The position numbers were made by a program, and so were the translations under genes. Below are positions 1-12,900 of a stretch of DNA of 64,000 nucleotides, one piece after another (within the stretch, counting starts at the first letter, position 1; each line of letters begins with the position of its first letter). Source of the stretch: Dipetalonema caudispina (taxonomy: Eukaryota; Nematoda; Chromadorea; Rhabditida; Onchocercidae); assembly GCA_013365325.1 (NCBI GenBank), contig JABVXV010000244.1:32557-96556 (forward strand), read 5' to 3'. The notes beneath the pieces were generated by a model that saw only the letters and a list, made by a program, of their open reading frames with translations, did no database searches and had not been told where the DNA came from.

Positions 1-1541
1 GGTCATTGTGCAAATTTATGAGAGGTTTGATTCTATTTTAGCATTTAGAGGTGATTGAAGACTAGACGAGTTAGGAAAGACTAGTTGAAGAATTTCACTT
101 GGAAAATTCAAGAGAGTTTGAAAATTTTTGAAAGATTTGGGAAGATATGTTCCTTTTTTTTTTTTTTTTTTGTGGAAAAAATACAAACGTGAAATTTTTT
201 ACATAATTGGATGCATGCTGAAACAGGAAAAGTTTCTCTTAACAATTTTGAAATTGAAAATAATCATCTGTTCTCTTTTTGGCTTCAAAATTTGACCATT
301 CAAATATTTGTTTGAACTCTTCACAATAATTCTATGCTATTTCAAGGCTTATTTTAAACTTTGCTTTAGTCAATTCGAATAGTTCCGGATATCTTTGATT
401 TTCAGTCTAATTACAACATACTTTCAGTTTTACACTGTAATTTGATAGAAATGATAATTTTAAAATCTGAAAATTTACAGGTCCTAATGTATTTCTATAT
501 GATAGCTTCATAGTTCGTTTTTATTTCAATTCTCATTTCTTATTTTACGACATATCAATAACTTCCAGGATACGATTATCAGTTCTTTATAATCCGGAAA
601 TGATAATCAGGAAGATGTGAGTGATCATTAATTCTTCATCTTTTTCCATCTGAATTTTCGAAGATAACAAAGCAATTTTTTCCGCTTCAACACGAATTGT
701 TTACATGAATATCACTTCCTGCTAAGTAGCTATCATTCATATCTTTCTAAACAAATTATCATTACAGTGCACATGCTTATCAATCTTTCTGACCTATCAC
801 TTTCATAATCATTTAAACATTTTGTTACACTTAATTATCATTATTATCATCATCATCATCTATTCTTCATTATTTATCAATTGTTTACAAATTTTATCAT
901 TCTATTTTACTCTTCAGTTATTACTTTCAAACTAAAATATTCTACTGCGCTGTGAAAGTCCAAAGTTCATTGTTTAATTGAAGTAAGTAAGGAAATGTAT
1001 GTCAAAATCAATCAATTAATTTGTTAAAACATTTCAATGAAATTTCATTATATTTTCTCTAACTTAATTTACTACACTTTCTCTTCATCGATTTCTTCGA
1101 TTGTTTATTACTCTGTGAAATAAATGATTGAGTCATTGATGACTTGCAGAAATTGTATGTTTTGATAGAAGATATTATTTGAATCAAATAGATATCAACA
1201 GTGCTCATCTGGTGTGTAAATGTAATTTGAAATAATTTTATTATTTTCATCTCAATTAAAATCATTTTAGTTCAATTTCATTCATTTCATTTATATTTTT
1301 GATGCATTTCAAATTTAGCACATTAAAAATGACTAATCCCATTTCTCTTTCACATTTTCATTTTCATTCAGTTTATTTCACATTCAATCGTTTCAGTTTT
1401 ATTTTTTTGCCTCCATCTATCTCATTGATGCTTTTGACTCATTGATGCCAAAATAATTTTCAGAACGGAATTATATTGCCGGAAGTACTCGAGTATTGTA
1501 TTAATATAGCAGGAAATGAGAAAGCTAAAGTTGAACAATGA
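1..1541 (+). CDS. 3' part of an unrecognised gene (partial at left edge, four exons)
   Basis: Four short segments join in one consistent phase: 1-24 (enters from outside the window, ends AG|GTTTGA), 569-616 (after TTCCAG, ends before GTGAGT), 918-957 (after CTTCAG, ends before GTCCAA) and 1464-1541 (after TTTTCAG, ends TGA). Together they give about 62 residues including the pieces IRLSVLYNPEMIIRK, YYFQTKIFYCAVK and NGIILPEVLEYCINIAG, ending KAKVEQ. A poly(A) signal AATAAA lies at 1542-1547, directly after the stop, as often seen in compact nematode genes. I do not recognise the family; the tail looks helical and carries no motif I can name. The GTCCAA donor of the third exon is weak; reading through it would end after eight more residues at a TGA. 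The last exon and poly(A) signal are the best-supported part. Confidence 0.5.
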
Positions 1542-4500
1542 AATAAAATTGATCCATTTTATACATCAAAAATTAATTCTACCATAATAATTCCTTTTTA
1601 TTCAGCAGCTCAATCTATCTCTTTGATCTATTTATTTCAACCAATTATTGAAACTTTTAAACTTTTTGAATTTAAACATAGATTGCAGATTAACACCTTG
1701 ACTGAAATTTATCTTCCGTTTCTTCACAAACAGTCAGTTTTAGCCAATAGCTTTGATTTTTTTTTTTCTTTTTTCTTTAAAACACTTCTGCAACTATTAT
1801 TGTTCACAAAAATTGCTGCAAAATTTCTCCAATCATAGTGGCAATGAATTTTTAACTCTCAAATTATGCCTTCAATGCTTTAAGAATTTTCTCCATCTTT
1901 AATTGTACATCTTTTGTAAATTTAAATGTTCTGTTATTTCAAATCTGTTATTTGTTTAGACTTTGTTTAGGCCTTGCTTTTTATCTGATAGCTTTCTTTT
2001 TTTCTTTTTTCTAGTTTATCGTTGAAATGTAGAATGTGAAATTCGTCGATACTATGATATCACAATAAGGTATCAATTAAATTGAATTATTACATCCAGA
2101 ATTACTCTGTCTAAATGTGGTAGTAACATACGACACCATTAAGGCTTATGTTAATGACTAACTTGGCCATGTATGTATGTCTATCTATCTGTGCCAATAA
2201 CAGCTAGCACAACTATCGATACGGTCATCAGCAAATATGTAAAATTTTAACGGTGATGGAAATGTGCTAATATAGACATAGATGATGATATGTTAGCTTC
2301 TAGCAGACAGTAGAGGCTATAAAGCTTTGATGAGGCATTTCTTCTGGCTCAATTCATCTAGTACTTATAACAATGAGGTTTGTTGCTTTCAGTTTTTCAA
2401 TTCCTCAAAATGAAAATTTTTTCTAACCAAATTGACTTTTTTTTTTTTTAGTACATTACACCATTGAAAGAAAAATTATTAAGTAATACGAATGAAATAG
2501 TAAGTTAACTGGGAAAATTAAACTTATTAAATAAAAAAAAAAAGAAAAAAATGACGTAAAATTCAAATATCTAAATTAATGCCAGGATAAAAGTTGCAAA
2601 AAATTAATTGGAATTGATTTGCTTTTAAGAGGTATTCATTGCTTTTTATTTTCTTAAGACATTTCAAGGAGTCGATAATTTCATATATGTTATAATCACT
2701 ATGGTAATATAGCAATGCTAGCAGATTTTCAAGATAATTATTCCTTATTTTGTTTACCTCTGAAGTTTGATATATTTTCTTCTATCGTTCGAGCAGTAAT
2801 TTGCATTAATGGCATTATTGAAAAGAAGTGTTGCTGGAATGATGGTTTTTTTTTTTTTTTTTTTTTTTTATTTTTTTGATTTTATCTAAAGCACTTTTGA
2901 AGATGCAGGAATTATTTATAGCTTTAGAAGATATATTATAATATCGTTGATATTTATCCTTTTGAATTTTTCCAATAAATTGCAATGATCTTCCAACAAT
3001 TTGTTTTAAAGTTCGCGTGCACTGTTATAATTTTCCAACCTTTTTTTCTTCTCACCCCAGTAAACTTATATCTTTCAGGAATATTAAAAGAAAATCCGAG
3101 AAACTCGTTTAAAATTGATATTGTTGAAAAAAATAAATAAATATGATCAAACAGTGGCTTCTAATTTGGAACAAAATTGAGGATAAAGCTTAAGCAAATG
3201 GTTGAAGTAGTTAAAGACAAGTAAGTTGAAGATTTTTTTCTTTTGAATTCAAAAAAAAAAAAATAGCCAAATCCCTTAAGGACTAAAAAGAGTCATGGAT
3301 TTAGATGGATAAATTCATAAAAATACATTTCTAATCTTATGAACTGATAGTAATATTTTAGATCAAGCTAACAATTTATGATTCTATTCTCAAGTTTTTT
3401 ATTTTATGTTAAAATAATGTTTTCTTTTTCGTTAAATTTTAATAAGATTAAGAAATTTAATGAATTGGAAAGTAGAAAGTAATAAAATGCTCATACATAT
3501 AAATATTTGCTCAGAAATAATGTTTTTCTATCAGCGGAAAAGCATAAAGATAACCAGTTCTCTCTATACGGATCAAAATATTTGGAAAGATTAATTTGAA
3601 ATAGTAAACAAACATATCGCATTACATTCCCATGTACATTTCAATTGAAATCATCAATTTTATTCACTATTTGATCAATATATATTTTGACAATTTTATA
3701 TTCTCCTGTTTAGGTTAAATGTAGAAAAAAAAAGTAATGCTGAATTGTAGGAATTAATCAAATTTTGGTTACTTTTTACGCATCAAATGAACTCAATTTT
3801 AGCACTGAAAAATGAATCAGTAAAATATTCATACCTGATACATGATATAATCCCAGCTAAAATAACCTGATATATGGCATGATATCAATGTATGCTATTC
3901 TCGGTAATATATTACTTAGAGAACAATAAGGTATTCGTTGAACGATACGTTTGGATCAGTTATTGTAATTATTTGAAATGTTATGTGTTGAAAAGATTTT
4001 ACAATTTTTTGTATCCAACCTTGGATTTTTTATCCAATCAGTATTATAAGAGTACAAATTGATTAGGTTCGAGCATACTTCTTTACATTATAAAGAAATA
4101 ATCATTTTTTCTTTTCATCTTTTTTTGCTGATAATTTCAATCACCGTGTATCCGAATCGTTTGGATTACACGATGATCAATGATGATTCAGTAATTAGTG
4201 ATGATTAATTAACTAAAAGTAAAATCCTATATTTGTATTTTCTTCTTTTATTGACAAATTTTGATTGAAACGAATGACCAAAGTTCAATTCTTGAAAAGA
4301 AAAAGAATTTATTGTATCGAAAAAGCATGCAGCTTTAAGGCCAGTCACCACAATCACCTTGCAAATGTTCCAAAAAAAAAAAAAAAAAACTCTCTTTTTA
4401 CAAAGCCTGTGAAAATAATGAATAGTTGTTTGTCAGTTAATTTTAACAAGCCTTAATTAGAATAGGGAAGCATTTCCATCATATATTACGATTAATAACT

Positions 4501-5330
4501 CCTATCATTTTTGTCACTTTCAGAAAATTCATTTGAAAGTAATCAATTTTGCATTTCATTTTATTTTGTAACCGGTTGAAAAGTCTCTTCCTCATAAAAG
4601 ATCGATTTATTTACAAAGTTAAAATCATCACTTCTCAAAGTAACACAAATTATTTACCTATAGGTCTATTTTCCAGAAATATATTAAAAATAGATTACAC
4701 TTTTTGTTGCACTAAAAATTTACTCATTTAATTACAACCATTGGATACATTTCCATTTATTCAATTGTAAAGATGTGAGAGAAGTGTTTGAAGAGAGAAT
4801 GACAATTAACTTCGGGAAACATTCCTTTTTTTCTTTTTATTTTAAAAATATATTTCTCGCAAATTTGCACAGATGGATAGTGTTGAACCAATTTGTTCAA
4901 TTATTATCTTATCCCCACTCTTTACATCCTTTTCCTTTTTTCTCGTACCATATGGATTTCACAGCTATTTCGAAATACAACGACGAATTTTCTTCCATTT
5001 TATTTTTAATCTAATATAAATTATTTCTCAGTGGTATTATTTCTTTTTTAAATTCAGATATTTTATTATTTTTGTTGAAATTTTTGAAGTTTTCGTAGCC
5101 GTTCAATAAATACACCGATGCATTTCACTTCAGCATCTCATCTGTTTAAACTTAAACTAGTTTTTTAGAAATTCACTTCAATTTTGCAATATGTAAGAGA
5201 AATGCATCACTTTCATTTTCATGTCTTTTTATGAAGTAAATTAATTGCTACTTTAATGAAAATGAGGGATTAAAGGTTCTTCAATAGAAAAATTCTTCGT
5301 TTCAAAATATTTTATATATATATATATATA

Positions 5331-5357
5331 GGCTTAGGCTTAGGCTTAGGCTTAGGC
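5331..5357 (+). repeat. Interstitial telomere-type repeat, (TTAGGC)4 plus a partial unit
   Basis: Four exact TTAGGC units at 5334-5357 are preceded by a partial GGC and by a (TA)n run at about 5312-5330. TTAGGC is the nematode telomere unit. The array is too short for a telomere end and has unique sequence on both sides, so it is an internal copy. Confidence 0.9.
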
Positions 5358-6004
5358 AAGTAGTGATATATCCAGTTATACTTATGATACACAATTATCT
5401 AAAGTAACTTCAACTGCAGTTGCAATTACTCGACATAATATTACTATCACAAGTATCAATGATCAACAACAATTAGGTTAACACTTATAATATACTGAAA
5501 AACTAACAAACTAAGTTAATTATAGTAGAATTTATCATTTATTACACATTCTTTAAGCGATAGATTATACAACAAGCCATAAGTTCATCTTAGCAATGAA
5601 AAAATTTATTTTAAATATATTGCAAAGAATTACTTTACCATCTTATAGGGTGAATTCCACTGTACAATCAGCAATTTTCATCCAAACAAAAATTGTACAT
5701 TTCGTATGGTTCAATAATGAGCAGACAACATTTGTTCATTTTAGAATAATTTGTTTCTTATGTTCAAATATTGTGAGTGGGAGAAAGAAATGAAAAGAGA
5801 ATGCAATTCTATAATTATTTCTAAATATCATAAGAGCTTAGAGTATTTCAAGAATATTTCTGTAAAAGTTTCAAAAAACATCAACATTATTTGTTGCTTA
5901 AATGATGCGAAAAAAAAAAAAAAATTAGTCGATATGTTTGATATTTTGTAGAACTTTTTTTTTTCTTAAACTTCTTTCTTTACCTTTCTTTTGTTAACTT
6001 TTCT

Positions 6005-6008
<4 letters not shown>

Positions 6009-6043
<35 letters not shown>
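6009..6043. repeat. Poly-T tract, 35 bases
   Basis: An uninterrupted run of T. Similar but shorter A or T tracts (15-25 bases) recur throughout the window, in introns and intergenic DNA alike. The length in this copy may be affected by sequencing error. Confidence 0.9.
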
Positions 6044-7350
6044 CATACTATTTTTAGTGATCATTTTCGTGTGATTACATTCACAAATATATTTGAAGAA
6101 AAGTAGTGTTAATTTCAGTTCACATATGAAAAATTTTTTCAATAAAAGAATATGGTGAAATTTCTACAAATAAATATAGAATGATATATTTTAAAATATT
6201 TACTGCTAAACAATATTTTTCTTCAACATTCTCTCTAATTGATACTTTTTCGCTTATTTTGTAACGCAACGATGTCACTTGTTATAAGGTAAGGAAACTT
6301 CGGAAATTGTTTTCAAATAATCATCATCTAAAATAATATTGAAAATAAAAATATGAGCTTTAATTGCTATGAAATATTTGATTGAATCATCATTCAATGA
6401 CATTCAACATGCATCACATCTAATAAACATTAAGAAGAAGGCTTTTTTTTTTCTTCTCTAATTCCTTTCTTTTTTTTAAATTTCATTTGCCTCTGTCTGA
6501 TGAGAGGAATACATTACATTCCTATTATATCTTACCTTTAACATTCATCTTTCAAAAGTTAGGAAGCTAATATTTAGTTATTGAAGGATAACAGTCTGAA
6601 ATACAAACAAATATTGTGGGAAAATTTTGAAAAGATCAGAATTTTACTTCTTAATTTTTTTGATTCCTTATATTATTCATTATTTGAAATGCTTCTTCTC
6701 ATCTTTTTCATTCCATTAACCAGCCAAATTTTTCCGTCTATTCCCTAAATTTGAAATCAAGGATTATCCGTAAACGCTATAGGAATGCGCATTTTCTTCA
6801 TAGAGTAAGTTAGACTTATGGAAATGAAAAGTGACTTATTCAAAAAATATTAATAAATAATTAGAGTAAAAATAACACACAATCATTATTTAGAAAATAT
6901 AATACAAAAAGTTAACACATATAGGAATTTTAGCCTTAGCTAAAACCAATAATAACATGAATAAAATACCAAATATCAATCGTTTTAAAATTAATGAAAA
7001 TCAGTGATCCATTTAAGGAAGTGATTCAAGTAGCATTACTAGGGAATTTTAAATAGTTCCGTAGTTTAATTTATGTTAAAAAAATTAAATTCAAATATTG
7101 GTAGATATCAAAATCGATCATAAATGAATTCATCGGAAGTTTTTGATGCACTAACCTTTAGTTCAAATCCATCTACATCTTCTTTCACTTGCTATTCTAT
7201 TCTATCTAATCTTACTCTCTAACATTCTCAATCTCAAAATTATGCATCTATTTCATAATCTCTTCATCACTAATTATCATCAAAAAGTGTCCTCTCTTCC
7301 TTGCTTCCTATATATTATGTCTCAATAAAAGCTTCTTTATTAATAGAACG

Positions 7351-9994
7351 ATGGGTTGGTCATTGGGATGTCAATCTGAGACATCTGAGATACGGAAGTA
7401 TGTCTTCATGAAATATTGGGAAAAGGCGCAAAATTGATTTAATTATTATTAATAAATTTAAACGAAAATATTCATTTCTTTAATTTTTCTATTCTAAATA
7501 TTAACTATTATTACTTAGTTAAATTCTATTTTCAATTAACAAATTTCACTTTCTTATTTTAAATCTGATATTATTTTCTATATCTCATTTCTTGATCTAT
7601 AAAAAAAATTAATTTTCTGTTAGTTTTAAACTCTTTTTGATAACACTTTCTATTTGTGTAATAATGATTGATACATTTTAGGGGAAAGAAGAGGATGAAA
7701 TCAGGCACCTCTCGATTGTTCGAACTTCAACCAGATCCATACGATGTTTCGCAGAAACGTTTTTTTCGGGTTTGTTTATTTATCGATGTAAAGAATGCTT
7801 CCGAACTGAGACAAGCACTGATGGATGGATCAATTGATGCCGCTTTGATCAGAGCTGAACTGGTAAGATCAGACAAATCAATATTGAGCTAGAATTTGAT
7901 GATCAAATCAATTCGGTGTAACGAAATTTAGAAAGTTAGGCGCAAGCATGTACTATAAAAATTTGTGCTGACTCAAAAAATAACCTGTTTTCGTCATAAA
8001 CTGATGAATGAATAAATTAATGGAGGGGAAACAGAGCCAATAAAGTCCTTTCCACCCATAATATTTTGGTAATCAGCAAAATCTATTGAAGCACTTTTTA
8101 CCAGAAATAATCAAAGTTGTTTCAGTGTACGAAAATTTTACTAATAGATGCAATATAAGAACAGAGGAAGCTTAATTTATTGCATTCGTAGGTTGTTTAG
8201 TTGCTAATCTCATTGTTGAGCTGATTCTGTTATCTCGTGAATAATTATTCAATTCCTTCATCGGTCTCCTTATATCCCGTAGTTCGTTGTCGATGTCGTT
8301 GCTACTGGTGAACTCGCTCTGGTAGACTCATATTCCTCCTTCAGTACTGACTAAGCTGCTTTACATAAATTTTTCGCCTTATTAATCCAACCGCTTCATG
8401 TCATGGTCATGGCGGTTGACCTCTGTTTCTCTTTGATGGAAACGCTTAATGATTGTTTTTTCTGTTAGCCCTTTGCCCTTCACTGCCTAAATAAGAACGA
8501 ATAATATAATTTGTATTCAAAACGAAATATGTGCAATGTACTGTGTACCCATATCAAGGACGTGGTTCCCGATTGACCTTTTTGTAGTTTATATAGACAG
8601 ATTCTATAAGTGTTTGTTAAGTTCAACAACCAAATATGAGCCATTGTGCTTTCTTACTAATTGAAATTAACTTTCACATCAAAAATTTATGAAATTTAAA
8701 AGCTCTGTTGCATAACAGGTATCATGAATATTTCATTTTGTTTATTAATTATCGATCGACATTTTTGTGATCTGATGCAATATTTTTTTCCACTCGTATT
8801 ACTAAAAGGATAGAACTTAGCTGAGGAAATGAAATTTCTTGTTTCATCCGTCAACATTACTCTTTTGAAACCGGACGTTTATTTAGATTTTGGAAGTTTT
8901 CATGCTTTTGGCAGCAGCAAATAAGGCTGTTCATCAAGCCGCGCATAATCGACTTTCAACGCGAACGCTTCATGCTGAATTGATATACTCACTATCGCCT
9001 AACCGGAATGTAAGTTGTTGTCTTGTTGCATTTTCTCAAAATGATTTGTTTCAACCATCTTTTTTATGTTTGTTCTAATTAAAATATAGAGAGTCACCAA
9101 TTTCAATATCGTTGCTTTTTTTACGATTAAGCCAGTAGGAAGATAAATAAAAACTGTAGGTTGGGACTTATAAAGTGATTTTTTTTAATTCCGAATTTAT
9201 ACAGAATTTCTCTTTTGCATTGTTTTAAATCGTCTATCTGTTGGTGGAGATGTTGTGAATTTTTTTGCGTGAAAAACCCCGCTGTATTATCCTTGTATAT
9301 TGTTTAGTCCAAAAGTAATCCGAAAACCGATGATGATATTTATAGATATTAGAATCATTGTTAACATTTGGTATTGCGGAAGAAAGTCGTAATGTTTTGG
9401 TTGGTATTTTTGATGACGAAAATGGTGAGAAACTGGTTAAAGTGGCAAAGAAAATTAATGGTAAGCCAGTCCCGATGACTCTACTACCTCAAATGGCCGA
9501 CTACGAGCGTATTAAAAAGGTTTGACGGAGATTTGAAAGTTTTATATTAAAATTGTTTTTTGGCAACACTCGATGCTCTTAGGCTGTTTCTTGGGGAGTT
9601 TCTATGCATTCAGATAACAGCAGAGGTTGATTTTCATTTTCAGTAATTTGTACTAGTAACATATCTTCAAGTCGAAGAAAGGAGTTTAAATAACGCATAG
9701 GAAATTGAATCGGTTTCTTGAGTCATTGTAAATTTCCCTACCCTGTCTTGAAATGTTACTGCTGGGATGGGAGAGATGATATTTGTTTTTAATAACTGTT
9801 ATTGCTGAACGCAAATGGAGAACTGTTGTCAAAACTTGGAAGACCAACTTCCATCATTATTTCGTGACTTAACATTTTCAAAAGGAACAAAAGATGAAAT
9901 TTTTCAGATATACAAAGTGAAGGAATCCGAATATAATGACGAGACAATAAGTGACGCAATTATAACCCGAATCGCTACCAAAGATTGTGTTTAA
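7351..9994 (+). CDS. tprkb: EKC/KEOPS complex subunit TPRKB / Cgi121
   Basis: KEOPS makes the universal t6A modification at tRNA position 37; TPRKB/Cgi121 binds the Bud32/PRPK kinase subunit and helps recruit tRNA. Core exons: 7682-7862, 8887-9009, 9346-9519 and 9908-9994, all with GT-AG borders and matching phase. Family signatures are clear: FIDVKNASELRQALMDGSID, LLAAANKAVHQAA, STRTLHAELIYSLSPNRN, FGIAEESRNVLV and the end IITRIATKDCV, which closely resemble the animal protein (DVKNA, AANKAVH, TRTL..E..F.LSPN, ..STKD). The 5' end is less sure. A small first exon at 7351-7397 (begins MGWSLGCQSE, donor GTATGT, preceded by an AATAG acceptor that could take a spliced leader) is in phase and gives 203 aa. 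Starting at ATG 7695 inside the next exon gives 183 aa, closer to the usual length of about 175. Confidence 0.9.
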
Positions 9995-12900
9995 AATGCA
10001 CCGTTTCCTGTTTATTGTACACTTCTTCAATCCGTTTCAAAACTATAGTTGACAAATCGCTGTGGATCGAGTTGTCGTTTTTGCTTCAAATTTATAATGG
10101 TTTTGATAAAAGCTTTTCTTTTCACAGCCAAATGTTAGCTCTTTTACTTGTAGTGTTAGTTTTTGTCTAGTATTTGTTTCTTACATATCAGTTGTGATAT
10201 TATATAAAGTGATTGAGAAAGGTTAGATCAAATTTAAAAATTCAGGAATTTAAAAAAATTATAGAACTGCGAACGCATTTTAAATAACCGTTCTCTGAAA
10301 TTCTCTCATTGTTCCACAGACTATTTAACTCGATGGAATTTGAAAATTGGCACAGTTGAGATAAATTATTTAGAATCCGTTGTCCTTCCGGTGTCTCTTC
10401 ACTAAAGCTCTTTTGCAGTTAGAGTTTTAGGGGTGTTTCAAGCATAAGCTGAAATTTTTTTAATCGTTAAAGGCAATTATTAAAATATTATTGTGAAGAG
10501 TAGTTTATTATCTCAGCTGAATGCATGTTTTGATATTAACACTTTTATGAATATGATTTTTTCAAAAGATTTCTCTATCAGTCTTAGCATATTTCTCTTC
10601 CGTTTATCAAGTTTTAACTTCAAAGGAGAAAAGGATTTGGAATTGAGTTGGTGTTTAATGCAAATTGATAGACTTTACAAAATGTCGTTTGCAAATACCT
10701 TTCGTCGTCATAATTTCATTATTTTGACTGAATCGTTTAGATGATGAAATAAGAAAAATTGTCGTGTTATTTAGAATGTATAGTATTAATGATGATTTTT
10801 AGCAAGCTCCCTTACCCCCCTGTCACCAACTCGATTGCACCTATCGGTCGACCAAATCATTTGTTGTATGAAAGTTGTTCTGTTGCTAACGCGTAATTGT
10901 TTTTCTCTAGATATGTTAAACGCAATATTTTGACTTTATAAGTCGTAATACGTTTTCACTATTTTATTTTGCGCAATCTCATTTTCACGATATTCAAAAT
11001 TATCTGTGATTTTTCAATTTTCTCTCCTTTCATTTTTGATTTGTAAACTATGCTCTCTCTCTCACACATTATCTTCTTTTCTCCAGTTACAAATACAATA
11101 CTCAAGAAAATTCACATCAATAATGATTTTGTACATTTTTTCCCATTTTGCTATTTGTTAGTATTATGTTAAATGTTATACGGTAAATTTGGTGTAGTCA
11201 AAGTATTAAGGCCACTCTGAATTCAACCTTTTTATGGTTTCCCGAATCATTGAACAATATCCAAGATTTGCTTTAGCTTTACTGTTTTTGCAACATCTAT
11301 ACTATCCCTTGTGGGTGTTTGTATTTATAATAAATATTTCTCTCAACACTTTCTCCGTTTGACTTTTCATTTTTCGCATACCCTCTCTCACTGCATTACT
11401 TCCTTCTCCAATTGCAAATACAATATTCAAAAAAAAAAGGAGAAAAACGCATCAATCATGATAATTTTCATGTATGTTATAGAACTAAACACCTTCTAAT
11501 GCACTGTTTTTCTGCATTTCAGATCCAAAAATTCTAATTGGAAGTGGTAGACTTTCGAAGTGAGAATACCGGGACTACTCAAATATTTGGTGGTACATTA
11601 AGTCTCAATGTGAACAAGCTATGTTCCACCTAATATGATCACTTCTACTACCCATTTAATTGAAGTTTTCTTTGATTTGTTTACAGTGATCAAGCGAACA
11701 TTCCTGATTCTTTTACGCATCTGCCATACCACTAGTTTAAATTCATTTTATGCCGATTCTTAAAAGTGATTGCTGTTCTAGCAATGCGATTAAATCATTG
11801 AAAAATTGTCACCATTTTCATCACATAAATTTTAACCAAAAAGTTACAAAATTCACAAATAATTCCACATATGATTACACTATTCAATTATGAAATAATA
11901 AATAATCCATCTTCAATTCTCATCAATTACTTTATGTCAAATTCTAAATGATTTAAATCAACTGAAACTTAATGCATTGAAAGAAGACATGTTAAAATGT
12001 AAAAAATATTTAATGACAATACATTTTTTTTTTTTAAGATGTCCCAGGTGGCATAAAATCTTGTCTTTATGAAAAAAAAAAAAAAGAAAAAGGTAGAAAA
12101 ACACAGGATTCTTTATATTGTACATTTATCACTATAAAAATGATGATTATATAATAATTAGCTCAGCATAATCATTTAATTACTAATAATTGAGATATAA
12201 AATGTATTTATCGTCTTTTCTATATCTATCCACAGCGATATATTATAGTTAGCTATCTAAGAATGATTTTTTTTTTTTCACCCAAATGATATCTTCAATT
12301 TTTATTACTTTACAATAACAACATATTTTTTCCTTTCTTCTTTTAAAATTTTAATTTAACAAAGAATATATTTATTCATGATGAATTTTTTTTTTTCCAT
12401 AAAAAAAAAAAATGCTTGTAAATGTTAGCTACAACATTTTGACAGTTTGTTATTTTGCTTCAGTTCATTTCTTTGATTAACGCAACTACTCTGATAGTTT
12501 TGAGTAGATTTTACAGTATAGGTTAACTACGTATGCATTATTTAAGCTGATATTTGCAGATCAACGATAAACGGTAAAGTTTTGATGAAATGAATGAACT
12601 AAAACACTGTTATGCAAATTATATAAGAATATTAAAGTCAAATAGTTTAATGAAAATATATAAAATCTTCTTATCATTTCAATGAGTATTCTTGGCACTC
12701 AATTCATTTAACAATAATGTATACAAAAGTGAACACTAATATCGCAAAATTTTTCTCTACCTGAGTTTTTTTTCACTATCGTAACTATGATTGGTCTTGA
12801 AATAATTTTCTAATGCTTTGATATTAATTAAATAAGTTGAAATAAATTTCTTAAAATAAATTGTAAGAACGTTTTAATGCATTGAAACTATTTGAAAATA

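Larger units (their letters stand above)
1549..7350. other. Intergenic, AT-rich, no confident gene
   Basis: Mostly A/T runs, including a 35-base T tract at 6009-6043. It holds a short TTAGGC array (5331-5357) and an imperfect inverted repeat around 4138-4170 (GTGTATCCGAA against TTTGGATTACAC). Near 2100-2360 the base composition is less AT-biased and contains a TATA-like CTATAAAG at about 2314. An open stretch near 1602-1838 follows TATTCAG but is phenylalanine-rich and unconvincing. Confidence 0.6.

Noticed and set aside
1623..1838. 71-codon plus frame after TATTCAG
   Set aside because: Phenylalanine-run low complexity just downstream of a poly(A) signal; more likely non-coding.
4067..4080. 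GGTTCGAG as a possible tRNA T-arm
   Set aside because: No matching acceptor stem, A-box or anticodon arm nearby.
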